Part shown: piece by piece, positions 26,238 to 34,761 of the stretch
How positions within the stretch are numbered: position 1 is the stretch's first letter
How the letters are laid out: the number at the start of each line of letters is the position of its first letter
From: Mycobacterium arosiense ATCC BAA-1401 = DSM 45069
GTDB taxonomy: Bacteria > Actinomycetota > Actinomycetes > Mycobacteriales > Mycobacteriaceae
Length of the DNA stretch: 64,000 nt
Assembly (NCBI RefSeq): GCF_002086125.1
Contig: NZ_MVHG01000009.1
Location: forward strand, 1-64,000
Reading direction: 5' to 3'
Made by a program: the position numbers and the translations under genes
Notes under the pieces: model-generated
Database searches by the model: none
Seen by the model: only the letters and a program-made list of their open reading frames with translations
Told to the model about the DNA's origin: nothing

Positions 26238-26251
26238 TAGAACACGTTCTA
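26238..26251. promoter_or_regulatory. KstR-type operator TAGAACACGTTCTA
   Basis: The 14-bp site matches the published KstR consensus TnnAACnnGTTnnA at every fixed position and is an inverted repeat TAGAAC-AC-GTTCTA. It lies between the NTF2-like/epimerase operon (9 bp from its GTG) and msrA (109 bp from its ATG). KstR is the TetR repressor of mycobacterial cholesterol catabolism. Confidence 0.6.
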
Positions 26252-26359
26252 CCGTGGTTTGTCGAGAGGTTCGCCCCGTAGGTGTCTGGTGATGACGAAC
26301 GTCAGGATAATCGTGGGGGAGACTGCGACCATTCGGTCAGAGCGAAACGAGGCAATGAC

Positions 26360-26875
26360 ATGACCAACACGCAAAAGGCGATTCTCGCCGGCGGCTGCTT
26401 CTGGGGCATGCAGGAACTGATCCGCAAGCAGCCGGGCGTGGTGTCGACCCGGGTCGGTTACACCGGCGGCGACGTTCCCAATGCGACCTACCGCAACCAC
26501 GGCACCCACGCCGAGGCGATCGAGATCGTCTACGACCCCGCGGTCACCGACTATCGCACGATCCTGGAGTTCTTCTTCCAGATCCACGATCCGACAACAA
26601 AAGACCGGCAGGGCAACGACCGGGGGCCCAGTTACCGGTCGGCCATCTTCTATCTCGACGACGAGCAGAAGCGGATCGCGTTGGACACCATCGCCGACGT
26701 CGAGGCGTCCGGGCTGTGGCCCGGCAAGGTGGTGACCGAGGTCAGCCCGGCCGGTGACTTCTGGGAAGCCGAACCCGAACACCAGGACTACCTGCAGCAC
26801 TATCCCAACGGGTACACCTGCCACTTCATCCGCCCGAACTGGAAACTGCCGCGCCGGGCGACCGCAGGCCAATAG
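26360..26875 (+). CDS. msrA: Peptide methionine sulfoxide reductase MsrA
   Basis: A 171-aa MsrA reducing methionine-S-sulfoxide. The catalytic motif GGCFWG has Cys13; [30 protein letters not shown] and the [19 protein letters not shown]-terminal part are conserved. It has no second resolving-cysteine pair visible beyond the C-terminal YTCHF cysteine. ATG 26360 is selected over the longer frame (26282), which begins in the promoter. Divergent from the NTF2-like/epimerase operon; equivalent of Rv0137c. Confidence 0.95.
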   Translation: MTNTQKAILAGGCFWGMQELIRKQPGVVSTRVGYTGGDVPNATYRNHGTHAEAIEIVYDPAVTDYRTILEFFFQIHDPTTKDRQGNDRGPSYRSAIFYLDDEQKRIALDTIADVEASGLWPGKVVTEVSPAGDFWEAEPEHQDYLQHYPNGYTCHFIRPNWKLPRRATAGQ

Positions 26876-26889
26876 GCGTCGCGCCGAGT

Positions 26890-28206
26890 TCAGCGGCGGC
26901 GCACCACGATCCGGCCGCCGTCCTTCGGGGTGAACGCGACTCCGCGGCAATGCCACCGCTCGCCGGGCGCGTCCGTCGTCTCGATCGTCAAGCGGCCCAA
27001 CACCGTTCGAAGCACGACGTCCATCTCCATGTTGGCGAACGCCGCCCCTACACACCGGCGGGTCCCGCCGCCGAACGGGATCCACGACAGCGCCGACGGC
27101 TTCGTGTCGATGAAACGTTGCGGGTCGAACCGCCTGGGATCGGGGAACACCTCGGGGTTGTCGTGTATCTGCGCGATGCCCACGATGATCGAATAGCCGC
27201 TCGGGATCACCCATTCTCCGAGTTGGTAGGTCTCGGGGTAGACGTGGCGACCGGCGAAATCGATGACGGTCCTGGCCCGTTGAACCTCCAGGATCGTCGC
27301 CTGGCGCAACTCGTTGCCGCCGTTGTCGGCCTCCTCGACAAGCCGCGCCAATAACTCTGGATGCCGGCTCATCCGTTCGAATGCCCACGCCAGCGTTGAC
27401 GCGGTGGTCTCGTGCCCGGCGGCCAGCAGGGCCAGGAGCTCGTCGCCAATTTCCTTGTGCGACATGGCCGTACCGTCGTCGTAGGTGCTGCGCAGCAGCA
27501 GCGCGAGCACGTCGGTCCGCTCGGCGAAGTCCGGGTCGGCCCGCTCGGCGGCGATCAGCTTCTCGATGACGTTGTCGTATTGGCGCCGCCACTTGTCCAG
27601 TCGGCCCCACGGGCCGAACCGGGGATAGCGCTTCGGCTTCGGCAGCGCCGCAAGGCGCGAGCCCAGGGTGACCCACGGCGGGATGAGCCGGCGCAGCTCG
27701 TCGAGTTCGGCGCCTTCCGCGCCGAAAACCGCCCGCAGGATGGCGTTCAGCGTGATCCGCATCATCGGCGGCAGCGTGGCAAACGCGCTGCCTTCCGGCC
27801 AGCCGGCCATCTCGCGCAGCGTCTCTTCTTCGATGATGCTCTCGTAGTTCTTCATGCTCTTGCCGTGAAACGGCGGCGCCAGCAGCCGTCGCCGGCGGCG
27901 ATGGTCGTCGCCCTCGAGCCCGAATACCGAGCCGGGACCGAAGAGCCTGCTCAAATTAGGTTGGATGTTGCCGAGCTCGTCTGGGCTGGTGGTGAAAATC
28001 TGCTTCGCCAGCTGCGGGTCGCTGACCATGATGACGCGCCCCCACATCGGCAGGCGCAGCGCGAAGACGCTTCCGTGACGGCGCGACAGTCGTCGCATCA
28101 TCGTTCGTCGCGACATGGCAAAGCCGGCACCCTGCAACAGCTTCGGGCTCCGAACCGCAGGGGGTAGGCGGACGGCGGTCGGCGGGGCGGCGACTTGCTG
28201 GCTCAT
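26890..28206 (-). CDS. cyp138: Cytochrome P450 CYP138
   Basis: A 438-aa P450. I-helix AGHETT at 263-268, ExxR as EVQR (307-310), heme loop FGGGTRRCVGA with Cys385. It would hydroxylate an unknown substrate using an external ferredoxin and reductase, none of which is adjacent. Length and place match M. tuberculosis Rv0136. ATG 28206 is preferred; the frame continues to 28446 but that would run through the operators. The gene is divergent from a TetR gene, with two palindromes between them, so repression by that TetR is likely. Confidence 0.93.
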   Translation of the reverse strand: MSQQVAAPPTAVRLPPAVRSPKLLQGAGFAMSRRTMMRRLSRRHGSVFALRLPMWGRVIMVSDPQLAKQIFTTSPDELGNIQPNLSRLFGPGSVFGLEGDDHRRRRRLLAPPFHGKSMKNYESIIEEETLREMAGWPEGSAFATLPPMMRITLNAILRAVFGAEGAELDELRRLIPPWVTLGSRLAALPKPKRYPRFGPWGRLDKWRRQYDNVIEKLIAAERADPDFAERTDVLALLLRSTYDDGTAMSHKEIGDELLALLAAGHETTASTLAWAFERMSRHPELLARLVEEADNGGNELRQATILEVQRARTVIDFAGRHVYPETYQLGEWVIPSGYSIIVGIAQIHDNPEVFPDPRRFDPQRFIDTKPSALSWIPFGGGTRRCVGAAFANMEMDVVLRTVLGRLTIETTDAPGERWHCRGVAFTPKDGGRIVVRRR

Positions 28207-28245
28207 GACGACGGCTCTCCCAACATCTGCCCCGGCTCGGGGGGT

Positions 28246-28261
28246 GGTACGGCGATGTACC
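28246..28261. promoter_or_regulatory. Operator 1 between cyp138 and its TetR
   Basis: GGTAC (28246-28250) and GTACC (28257-28261), 6-nt spacer, 40 bp from the cyp138 ATG. It shares half-site sequence with the second palindrome 34 bp away. Confidence 0.5.
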
Positions 28262-28279
28262 GCGGCATCTGCCCAGTAC

Positions 28280-28295
28280 GGTACTCTGAAGTACC
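28280..28295. promoter_or_regulatory. Operator 2 between cyp138 and its TetR
   Basis: GGTACT-CTGA-AGTACC is a perfect inverted repeat with 6-bp arms, 42 bp before the TetR GTG. The repetition of GGTAC half-sites in one divergent promoter region is strong evidence for a dimeric repressor site. Confidence 0.6.
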
Positions 28296-28336
28296 AAGCC
28301 TGACAAGGTCCCGCACTCGCCGAAAGGGGTCCCCGC

Positions 28337-28966
28337 GTGACACCAGCGGTGACAGCGACGGCGGCCGGCGCCGTCGCGAGCGACGCACCCGCCGAGCCGG
28401 ATCCGTTTCGGCAACGGCTGCTCGACGGCCTGGCCACCTCGATCACCGAGCGCGGCTACCGCGCCAGCACGGTCGCCGACGTCGTGCGCCACGCACGCAC
28501 CTCCAAGCGCACCTTCTACGACCACTTCACCGGCAAGGAAGAATGCTTTCTCGAGCTGCTGGCCGGCGACATCGAGGAGCTGGGCGCCACGATCGCGGCC
28601 TCGGTCGATCCGGAGGCCGATTGGCACGTGCAGATCCGCCAGGCGGTCGAGGCCTATGTCGGATACATCGAGGCCCGGCCGGCCATCACGTTGAGCTGGA
28701 TCCGTGAACTGCCCTCGCTGGGAGCGGCCGGCCGCCCGGTCCAGCGCCGCGGCCTGCAATTGCTGACCAGCCTGCTGATCGACCTCAGCGCCAGTCCCGG
28801 ATTTCGGCGCGCGAAGCTGCCCCCGTTGACCGCATCGCTGGCCGTGATCCTGTTGGGCGGCCTGCGGGAGCTGACCGCACTTGCGGTCGAAGACGGTGAA
28901 CCGGTCCGAGGAATCGTGGAACCGGCAGTGGATGCATCCGTAGCCCTGCTCGGGCCGCGCCAGTAG
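28337..28966 (+). CDS. TetR-family regulator (Rv0135c-like)
   Basis: A 209-aa TetR: HTH STVADVVRHARTSKRTFYDH with FTGKEECFLELLAGD following, at about 35-80. GTG 28337 is preceded by AAAGGGG. The ligand domain (QIRQAVEAYVGYIEARPAIT) is of the type found beside P450 genes. Divergent from cyp138; the two GGTAC-type palindromes probably make it an autoregulated repressor of both genes. Confidence 0.88.
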   Translation: MTPAVTATAAGAVASDAPAEPDPFRQRLLDGLATSITERGYRASTVADVVRHARTSKRTFYDHFTGKEECFLELLAGDIEELGATIAASVDPEADWHVQIRQAVEAYVGYIEARPAITLSWIRELPSLGAAGRPVQRRGLQLLTSLLIDLSASPGFRRAKLPPLTASLAVILLGGLRELTALAVEDGEPVRGIVEPAVDASVALLGPRQ

Positions 28967-29071
28967 CCGCGTAGGTCGCCGTAAACGACAGCGTGGCAAC
29001 CCATTCCGGCGACGCTCTGGCGGGGCTAGGCTCACCGCAAACCACCCCGTTCTGACATGGAGGACCTAGCA

Positions 29072-29284
29072 ATGCGGCTGTCAACCCGAAATCAACTCAA
29101 AGGGACCATCACCGAGATCGATCTCGGCACGGTCATGGCGGTGGTCAAGGTGACGCTCGACGGCGGCGACCAGGTCATCACGTCGTCGGTCACCAAGGAC
29201 GCCGCGACCGACCTCGGGCTCACGGTCGGTCAGAAGGCGACCGTGTTCATCAAGTCGACGGAAGTCACCATCGGCATCGACTGA
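29072..29284 (+). CDS. Molybdopterin/molybdate-binding Mop protein (single TOBE domain)
   Basis: A 70-aa protein consisting of one TOBE/Mop domain: RLSTRNQLKGTITEIDLGTV and LGLTVGQKATVFIKSTEVTI. Such proteins bind molybdate oxyanions as oligomers. GGAGG is 8 nt before the ATG at 29072. No molybdate transporter or molybdoenzyme is adjacent, so it is an orphan storage or sensor protein here. Convergent with ephF, 2 bp apart. Confidence 0.85.
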   Translation: MRLSTRNQLKGTITEIDLGTVMAVVKVTLDGGDQVITSSVTKDAATDLGLTVGQKATVFIKSTEVTIGID

Positions 29285-29286
29285 CT

Positions 29287-30171
29287 TTAGAGTTTCATGA
29301 ACGCGCGCAACCGATCCAGCACCAAATCTGGTCGCTGCGCGACGATCCAGTGACCGACCCCATCGACCAGCTCCACCTCGAAATCGCTTATCCGGTCGGC
29401 ATATCCGTCCAAAAGTCGCGGGGTGATCACCGGATCATCGGTACCGCTCAGCCAGCGGACCGGTACGTCGACGCGGCGGTCGTCGTACTCACCGCTGAGC
29501 CAGCTGCGCATCTCAGTGGTTTGGAAGCTGCGATACCACCGCGATCCGGCCTCCGCGTGCCCGGGCTGGCGCATGCACTCTGCGTACAACCGCGCACTTT
29601 CCTCGGGCAGCGAAAACCCGCCGCCGACCCAAGAACCCAGGATCCGGAGAAACCGCCAGTTGGGATCGCTGAGCACTCGAGGCCCGACCACCGGAAGCAA
29701 CATCGGCACCTGATACCAGAAGCGCCACAGGTCGCGGACCGCCGCCAAATCGAACTTCGCCCAGGGCGCCACGGTGTTCAGTCCGAAAAAGCCCGTCACC
29801 TTCTCCGGATGGCGCAGCATCATGATGAAAGCGGCGGGCCCGCCCCAATCGTGGGCGACAAGCTTCACTTTCGCGATGCCCAAGTCGTCCAGCACGCCCG
29901 CAAGGTCCTCGGCCATCTCCGCCTTCAGATACCGCGAGCGGGGCGCCGAACTCCAGCCCGCGCCGCGCAGGTCGGGACACAACACCCGGTAACCATCGGC
30001 GGCCAGCGGACCGATCAGCTCGTGCCACTCCCACCAGTTCTCCGGGAAGCCGTGCACCAGCATGACGGCGGAACCGCCGGCCGGACCGGCCTCCGCGACA
30101 TGGATGGTGACGCCGCTTGGAAGCTCGACGTACCGGTGTTCGACGCCGTCCAGCACGGGCATAGGGACCAT
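29287..30171 (-). CDS. ephF: Alpha/beta hydrolase, epoxide hydrolase EphF-like
   Basis: A 294-aa epoxide-hydrolase type enzyme: oxyanion HGFPENWWEWHEL (40-52), nucleophile Asp108 in AHDWGGPAA, acid in SGTDDPVI and His in GVGHWIVAQ. An Asp nucleophile, instead of Ser, supports epoxide hydrolysis or dehalogenation. ATG 30171 is used; a second ATG three codons later is equally possible. Same-strand neighbour upstream is the sulfotransferase gene (25 bp gap), so they may be co-transcribed. Equivalent of Rv0134. Confidence 0.87.
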   Translation of the reverse strand: MVPMPVLDGVEHRYVELPSGVTIHVAEAGPAGGSAVMLVHGFPENWWEWHELIGPLAADGYRVLCPDLRGAGWSSAPRSRYLKAEMAEDLAGVLDDLGIAKVKLVAHDWGGPAAFIMMLRHPEKVTGFFGLNTVAPWAKFDLAAVRDLWRFWYQVPMLLPVVGPRVLSDPNWRFLRILGSWVGGGFSLPEESARLYAECMRQPGHAEAGSRWYRSFQTTEMRSWLSGEYDDRRVDVPVRWLSGTDDPVITPRLLDGYADRISDFEVELVDGVGHWIVAQRPDLVLDRLRAFMKL

Positions 30172-30196
30172 GCCTTGAAAAGCTAGCGCACCGCGC

Positions 30197-31435
30197 TCAG
30201 TTCAGGAACCGTTCGACGTACGGCGCGAAGCGCTCCCGCAAGCTCTCCTCGTCCAGCCCGAACATCTCACAGGACGTCGCGACGTTACCCAGCCGCCCGC
30301 GCCGGTGGCCCGTCAGGTAGTCGCCGACGGCCCCGCGCACCTCGTCGGTGAACGGTTCACCGGCCAGGCCGTAGACCCGCTCGGCCACGCCGAGCTCGTC
30401 GGCCATGAAGTCGTCGAATCGGATGTCGATCGAGCGGTCCGGACCGATGGTGTCGCGGTCGCGGATGAGCGCGGTGAGCATCTCGTCGAGGCGGTTGATC
30501 CAGGAATCGGCGATCTGTTGCACCGGCACCGGCGAGCGGTGCATGCGGGCCGAGTAGGTGATCATCGCGATCATCGACAGCGCAACCGGGACCGGGTCGC
30601 GATGGGTGAACACCACAACGCTGTCCGGGAAAACCCGATCCAGGACCGGCACCTGCTCGAGATGCTGGGGCGATTTGAGCAGCCAGCGCCGCCCGCCGCG
30701 CAGGTATTGCATCGCCCGGAGTTGGGTGGCCAGGTATTCGTAGTGCGGCGTCTGGTCGTGAGCCTGGTAATAGTCGCGCCAGCGCGGCACGTCGGCGAGC
30801 GTCTCCAGCAGCATCGTGGACACATCGTTGGCCAGCAGCTGGATCTCTTCGTGGGCGTGATCGGTGGTCATCTCGTGCATCAGCGCGAAATGCGGCATCA
30901 CAGTGTTGATCACCCCGACCGCGACATCCATCCGGGTTCGTCGCGGATCCTGTTGCACGCCAACCTCATTCGGCATCAGGAACGGCTCGTTGCTTTCCCA
31001 GTACGGCATGGTGCGGAAGGTCGGCGGTGCGGCGAGAAGATTGTGCAGGTGCGTGGTGCCGGTGCGGGGCAGCCCGGCGATGACCACCGGCGAACGCAGT
31101 TCGATCTCGTTGATCTCGGGATGGCGACTCAGCAGGTCGGTCAGCAGCAACCGGTTCTTGAGGACTTGCAGAAGTTGACCGTAGAAATTCACCACCCCCG
31201 CGTCGTGCAGTCCGTCGATCTCGCGCAGGGCGGCGAGGTAGACCTCGAGGCGTTCGCGGTAGTCGCCGGGCCCGAAGTCAGTCAGGCCGGTCTCGGCGCT
31301 GGCCCTGGCGTGCAGCGCGTCGGCATCCAACGGGCACTCCGGCGCCATCGAGGCCATCGCGTCCAGGATCTGCTGGCCCTCGGCGCTGAAACGGGGCAGA
31401 ACCAGGTCTTCGAGACGAACTGAGCGAACGTTCAC
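30197..31435 (-). CDS. Sulfotransferase family protein
   Basis: A 412-aa PAPS-dependent sulfotransferase-like protein. The 5'-phosphosulfate loop IAGLPRTGTTHLHNLL is at 119-134, and the 3'-phosphate region VVFTHRDPVPVALSM follows. It resembles the mycobacterial sulfotransferase group (Pfam Sulfotransfer_3) found near lipid and steroid genes; acceptor unknown. It starts at GTG 31435 and is divergent from a TetR gene only 28 bp away. A 6-bp inverted repeat in that gap (31448-31469) should control both. Confidence 0.83.
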   Translation of the reverse strand: MNVRSVRLEDLVLPRFSAEGQQILDAMASMAPECPLDADALHARASAETGLTDFGPGDYRERLEVYLAALREIDGLHDAGVVNFYGQLLQVLKNRLLLTDLLSRHPEINEIELRSPVVIAGLPRTGTTHLHNLLAAPPTFRTMPYWESNEPFLMPNEVGVQQDPRRTRMDVAVGVINTVMPHFALMHEMTTDHAHEEIQLLANDVSTMLLETLADVPRWRDYYQAHDQTPHYEYLATQLRAMQYLRGGRRWLLKSPQHLEQVPVLDRVFPDSVVVFTHRDPVPVALSMIAMITYSARMHRSPVPVQQIADSWINRLDEMLTALIRDRDTIGPDRSIDIRFDDFMADELGVAERVYGLAGEPFTDEVRGAVGDYLTGHRRGRLGNVATSCEMFGLDEESLRERFAPYVERFLN

Positions 31436-31447
31436 GGCGACTTATGT

Positions 31448-31469
31448 TACCATCAGTTTCGTAATGGTA
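31448..31469. promoter_or_regulatory. Inverted repeat between sulfotransferase and TetR genes
   Basis: TACCAT (31448-31453) and ATGGTA (31464-31469) are perfect arms with a 10-nt spacer. The right arm contains the ATG of the TetR gene and the left arm overlaps the likely -10 (TAACAT) of the sulfotransferase gene. Binding would block both. Confidence 0.55.
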
Positions 31470-32039
31470 GTGGATTTTGGCAGACCCCGTGATCCCCGGA
31501 TCGACGCCGCGGTGCTCCGCGCGACGGTAGAGCTGCTGGCCGAAACCGGCTATCCCGCGTTGCCGGTCTCCGCCATCGCCGAACGCGCCGGCACCAGCAA
31601 GCCCGCCATCTATCGCCGCTGGCGCAGCAAGGCGCACCTCGTGCACGAGGCGGTGTTCCCGATCGGCGCCGCCACCGCCATCCCCGATACCGGATCGACC
31701 CCCGACGACTTGCGTGAGATGGTGCGCAGCACAATGCTTTTCCTCACCACACCGGCCGCCAGGGCGGCACTGCCCGGGCTGATCGGCGAGCTGGCCGCGG
31801 ATCCGACACTGCATTCGGCGCTGCTGGAGCGGTTCGCCGGCATCATCGGCGGCGGTCTCGCCGACTGGCTGGCGGCCGCTGCGGCGCGCGGTGAGGTGCG
31901 CTCCGACGTGACCGCCGCCGAACTGGCTGAGACCATCGCCGGCGTCACGCTGGTAGCCCTGCTCACTCGCGTCACCGACCTCGATGACGCGTGGGTCGAT
32001 CGCACCACCGGATTGCTCCTGAAAGGAATCAGCAAATGA
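31464..32039 (+). CDS. TetR-family regulator
   Basis: A 191-aa TetR: VSAIAERAGTSKPAIYRRWR then SKAHLVHEAV for the HTH (about 28-68); the C-terminal domain is TetR_C_11-like (MLFLTTPAARAALPGLIGEL). The ATG is inside the right arm of the palindrome 31448-31469; the GTG at 31470 is an alternative start. Its stop overlaps the DUF1214 ATG by 4 nt. It most likely represses its own two-gene operon and the divergent sulfotransferase. Confidence 0.87.
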   Translation: MVVDFGRPRDPRIDAAVLRATVELLAETGYPALPVSAIAERAGTSKPAIYRRWRSKAHLVHEAVFPIGAATAIPDTGSTPDDLREMVRSTMLFLTTPAARAALPGLIGELAADPTLHSALLERFAGIIGGGLADWLAAAAARGEVRSDVTAAELAETIAGVTLVALLTRVTDLDDAWVDRTTGLLLKGISK

Positions 32040-33139
32040 CGCACCAGTCGACGGCCGCGTGGCAGGAATTGCTGAAAACGCTTGACGAACTGGGCCAGTC
32101 GTTCCTCGACGGTGACCGTGGCGTCACCGACGACCGGCACGTCGCCGACGGCTACCGGATGCTCGCCGCCACCCTGGGCGTGGCCCTGGACACTTATCTG
32201 TTTCCCGAACCGGGCCGGCCACAGTTCGTCGCGGTGAACACGCCGTGGCGCCGCGACCGCCGCTGGGGTGGGGACAACACCGATGCCTACTACTACATGT
32301 GTCCGGTCGATCCCGCCCGCCGGTACCGCATCAGCGGCAATTCCGGTGACAGCGTGTACTTTTCGGTGACGGCGTACAACGAGCCATCGCCCGGCGCCTG
32401 GTCGGACCGGGTGGTCGCGATCGTCCGCGACACCGATCTCGATGTCGACGCCGACGGCAACTTCGCCTTCGAACTTCCCGCCACGCCCGACGCGGCGGTG
32501 CTGATGACCCGCGACTACCAGGCCGATCCCCTGACCGGCCGCCCGGTGACGTGGCACATCGAGGCGCTCGACGAGCCCGACCCGATCCGGCACGGCGACG
32601 CCGAGACCGCGGCCAGCCTGCGCGCCGCCGCCACCTGGTTGCGCACCATGTTCGCCATCGTGCCGCTGGCCGTGGGGAATCGGGTGGACGATCAACACGC
32701 CCTCGGCCACGAAACCGCCCATGCGACAAACGAATTCGCCGATCCCTATCAAGTGCCGGACGCAAATTTCGGCTGGTCGGCGCGCGACGCCTGCTACTCG
32801 TACGGCAGTTTTGTGCTTGACGACGACGAGGCGCTGGTCATTACGCACCGGCCGCCGTCGTGCAGGTTCTGGAACCTGGTGGTCTGGAACCAGTTCATGG
32901 CGACCTTCGGCCCGCAAGACGCCCGGTGCTCCCTCAACGGACACAGCGCCGTGGCGAACAGCGACGGCTCCGTCACGGTCGTCTTGTCCCCCACCGCGAC
33001 GGCGCACCCCAATTCGCTTACCACGCTGGGCTATCCGCGCGGCAACCTGGCGTTTCGCTGGTTCCTGGCCGACGGCGTGCCGCGGCGGCCCGAGGTTCGA
33101 CTCGTCAGGGCGGTCGACGCCCCCACGGCGGTGAGCTGA
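32036..33139 (+). CDS. DUF1214 domain-containing protein
   Basis: A 367-aa protein with a C-terminal DUF1214 region (SYGSFVLDDDEALVITHRPP, then CRFWNLVVWNQFMATF and SDGSVTVVLSPT). The N-terminal half is a partner domain with many aromatic residues (YYYMCPVDPARRYRISGN). No enzymatic role is known. No signal peptide. It is translationally coupled to the TetR gene (ATGA at 32036), so it is probably the main target of that regulator, together with the divergent sulfotransferase. Confidence 0.8.
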   Translation: MTHQSTAAWQELLKTLDELGQSFLDGDRGVTDDRHVADGYRMLAATLGVALDTYLFPEPGRPQFVAVNTPWRRDRRWGGDNTDAYYYMCPVDPARRYRISGNSGDSVYFSVTAYNEPSPGAWSDRVVAIVRDTDLDVDADGNFAFELPATPDAAVLMTRDYQADPLTGRPVTWHIEALDEPDPIRHGDAETAASLRAAATWLRTMFAIVPLAVGNRVDDQHALGHETAHATNEFADPYQVPDANFGWSARDACYSYGSFVLDDDEALVITHRPPSCRFWNLVVWNQFMATFGPQDARCSLNGHSAVANSDGSVTVVLSPTATAHPNSLTTLGYPRGNLAFRWFLADGVPRRPEVRLVRAVDAPTAVS

Positions 33140-33140
33140 G

Positions 33141-34193
33141 TCAGCCGACCTCGCGGACCAGCTCGATCGCCCGGCCCAGCGTCTCCAGCTTGGCGTCCAG
33201 CGTGTCGCCGGCGGGATACAGCCGCACGGTGTTCACGCCGGCATCGCGCCACACCGCCAGGCGTGCGGCAACCATGTCTTCGGTCCCGATCAGGGTGGTG
33301 GCCAGCACCATCTCGTCGGTCACCAAGCCGGCGGCCCCGTCCCGGTCGCCGCGCCGCCAGCGCTCGCGCACCTCGGCGGCGACCTCCGCCCAGCCCTGCC
33401 GGCTGTAGGCCCCGTTGTAGAAGTTCGTGCTCGACGATCCCATGCCGCCCATGCTGAAGGCCAGCCCTTTCTTGCGGCCCGCCAGCGAAACCCGCAGCTC
33501 GTCTTCGTCCGCGGCGAAGGCGACTTCGGCGCCTTGGCAGATGTCGATCTCGGCGCGGGCGCGGTTCGCGGCGGCCAGACCCTCATCGAGGTGGGCGAAG
33601 TAGGCATCGCCGGCGCCCTCGGGAACGAAGCTGGTGCCCAGCCAGCCGTCGGCGACCCGTCCGGTCAACCGCAGCATCGCCGGGGACAGCGCGGCCAGGT
33701 AGACGGGGATGGCGTGCTCGGCGCGTGTCGACAAGCGCATCGGCACCGCCTCGCCGCCGGGTCGGGGGATCTCGAATTGCCTTCCCGTATAGGAGATTTT
33801 CCCGCCGTCTAGCACCTGCCGCACGATGTCGACCGTTTCGGAGATGCGCGCCAGTGGCCGACTGAACGCGACACCGTGCAGGCCCTCGATCACCTGCGGA
33901 CCCGAAGCGCCCAAACCGAGCAGAAATCGCCCGTTCGACAGATTGGACAGCGTGATCGCGGTCTGGGCGACGAGGACCGGCGACCGGGTGCCGACCTGCA
34001 GCACGCCGGAACCCAGCAGCATCCGCTCGGTGCGCGCCGCCAAGTAACCCAGCCCCGACGGCCCATCCGCGCCCCACGCCTCGGCCACCCAGCAGACGTC
34101 CAGACCCAGCTTCTCCGCCTCGACGACCAGCGCCACGACCTCGGCGGTTTCGCTCCCGGCACCGGAGAACTCGACCGTCGTCGCGGTCCGCAT
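33141..34193 (-). CDS. LLM-class F420-dependent oxidoreductase
   Basis: A 350-aa luciferase-like monooxygenase fold protein: LLGSGVLQVGTRSPVLVAQT, FLLGLGASGPQVIEGLHGV, YLAALSPAMLRLTGRVADGW. In mycobacteria most such proteins use coenzyme F420. The start is ATG 34193, which overlaps the SRPBCC stop (TGATG); a TTG three bases earlier is also in frame. Coupled to the SRPBCC gene. Its substrate is unknown. It is convergent with DUF1214, 1 bp between their stop codons. Confidence 0.85.
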   Translation of the reverse strand: MRTATTVEFSGAGSETAEVVALVVEAEKLGLDVCWVAEAWGADGPSGLGYLAARTERMLLGSGVLQVGTRSPVLVAQTAITLSNLSNGRFLLGLGASGPQVIEGLHGVAFSRPLARISETVDIVRQVLDGGKISYTGRQFEIPRPGGEAVPMRLSTRAEHAIPVYLAALSPAMLRLTGRVADGWLGTSFVPEGAGDAYFAHLDEGLAAANRARAEIDICQGAEVAFAADEDELRVSLAGRKKGLAFSMGGMGSSSTNFYNGAYSRQGWAEVAAEVRERWRRGDRDGAAGLVTDEMVLATTLIGTEDMVAARLAVWRDAGVNTVRLYPAGDTLDAKLETLGRAIELVREVG

Positions 34194-34717
34194 CAATGGA
34201 CTCCGTGTTCGGCCAGCCGTTTGATCGCCGCCAGGGTTTTTCCGATCGCACTTTCGAACTCGCGCAGCCGCACGAACACGATTTTCTGTTCCTTGTCGGG
34301 CATCGATTCGATGGCCCTGGACAGGCCCGAGCGTCCCGGCCCCATCTGCATCCAGTAGTTCAGGTCGGTGCCGCCGTTACGCGGCGTCAGCCGGAATCGC
34401 CACATGGCGGCGGGATGGTCGGCCTCGCCGACCGCCCAGGCGAATTCGTGTGGCTGATCGCAGGTGACGATCTGCGAGGTGCTGCTCCACTGCCCGAACG
34501 CGTCGTGCTCGTTGTGTCCGACGAAGCAAGCGCCGACCCGCGGCCCGTCCGATCCCTCGGCCCATTCCACCGCCTTGAGCTCGCTGCTGATCGCCGGCAT
34601 CAGCGCGATATCGGAAACCAGGCTCCACACCCGCGCGGGATCGGCGTCGATCCACGTCGAGCCCTCCACGGTCGGGGTGTCCGCATAACGCGCGCCGGTC
34701 CATTCCACGAACCTCAT
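34193..34717 (-). CDS. SRPBCC (polyketide cyclase/START-like) family protein
   Basis: A 174-aa helix-grip protein with a hydrophobic pocket: TWIDADPARVWSLVSDIALM, EWAEGSDGPRVGACFVGHNE, FRLTPRNGGTDLNYWMQMGP. Such proteins bind or cyclise lipids and polyketides, or act as co-chaperones. ATG 34717 begins MRFVEWTGARYADTPTVEG. One-base overlap with the LLM gene makes a two-gene operon, so a hydrophobic substrate carrier for the F420 enzyme is a reasonable guess. Confidence 0.8.
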   Translation of the reverse strand: MRFVEWTGARYADTPTVEGSTWIDADPARVWSLVSDIALMPAISSELKAVEWAEGSDGPRVGACFVGHNEHDAFGQWSSTSQIVTCDQPHEFAWAVGEADHPAAMWRFRLTPRNGGTDLNYWMQMGPGRSGLSRAIESMPDKEQKIVFVRLREFESAIGKTLAAIKRLAEHGVH

Positions 34718-34761
34718 TGTGCCCCTGTTGCGGCGCGGGGCAATGCCCTGACCGCGCGGGG

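Noticed and set aside
31610..33007. Minus-strand frame opposite TetR/DUF1214
   Set aside because: Product is compositionally biased and antisense to two well-supported genes.
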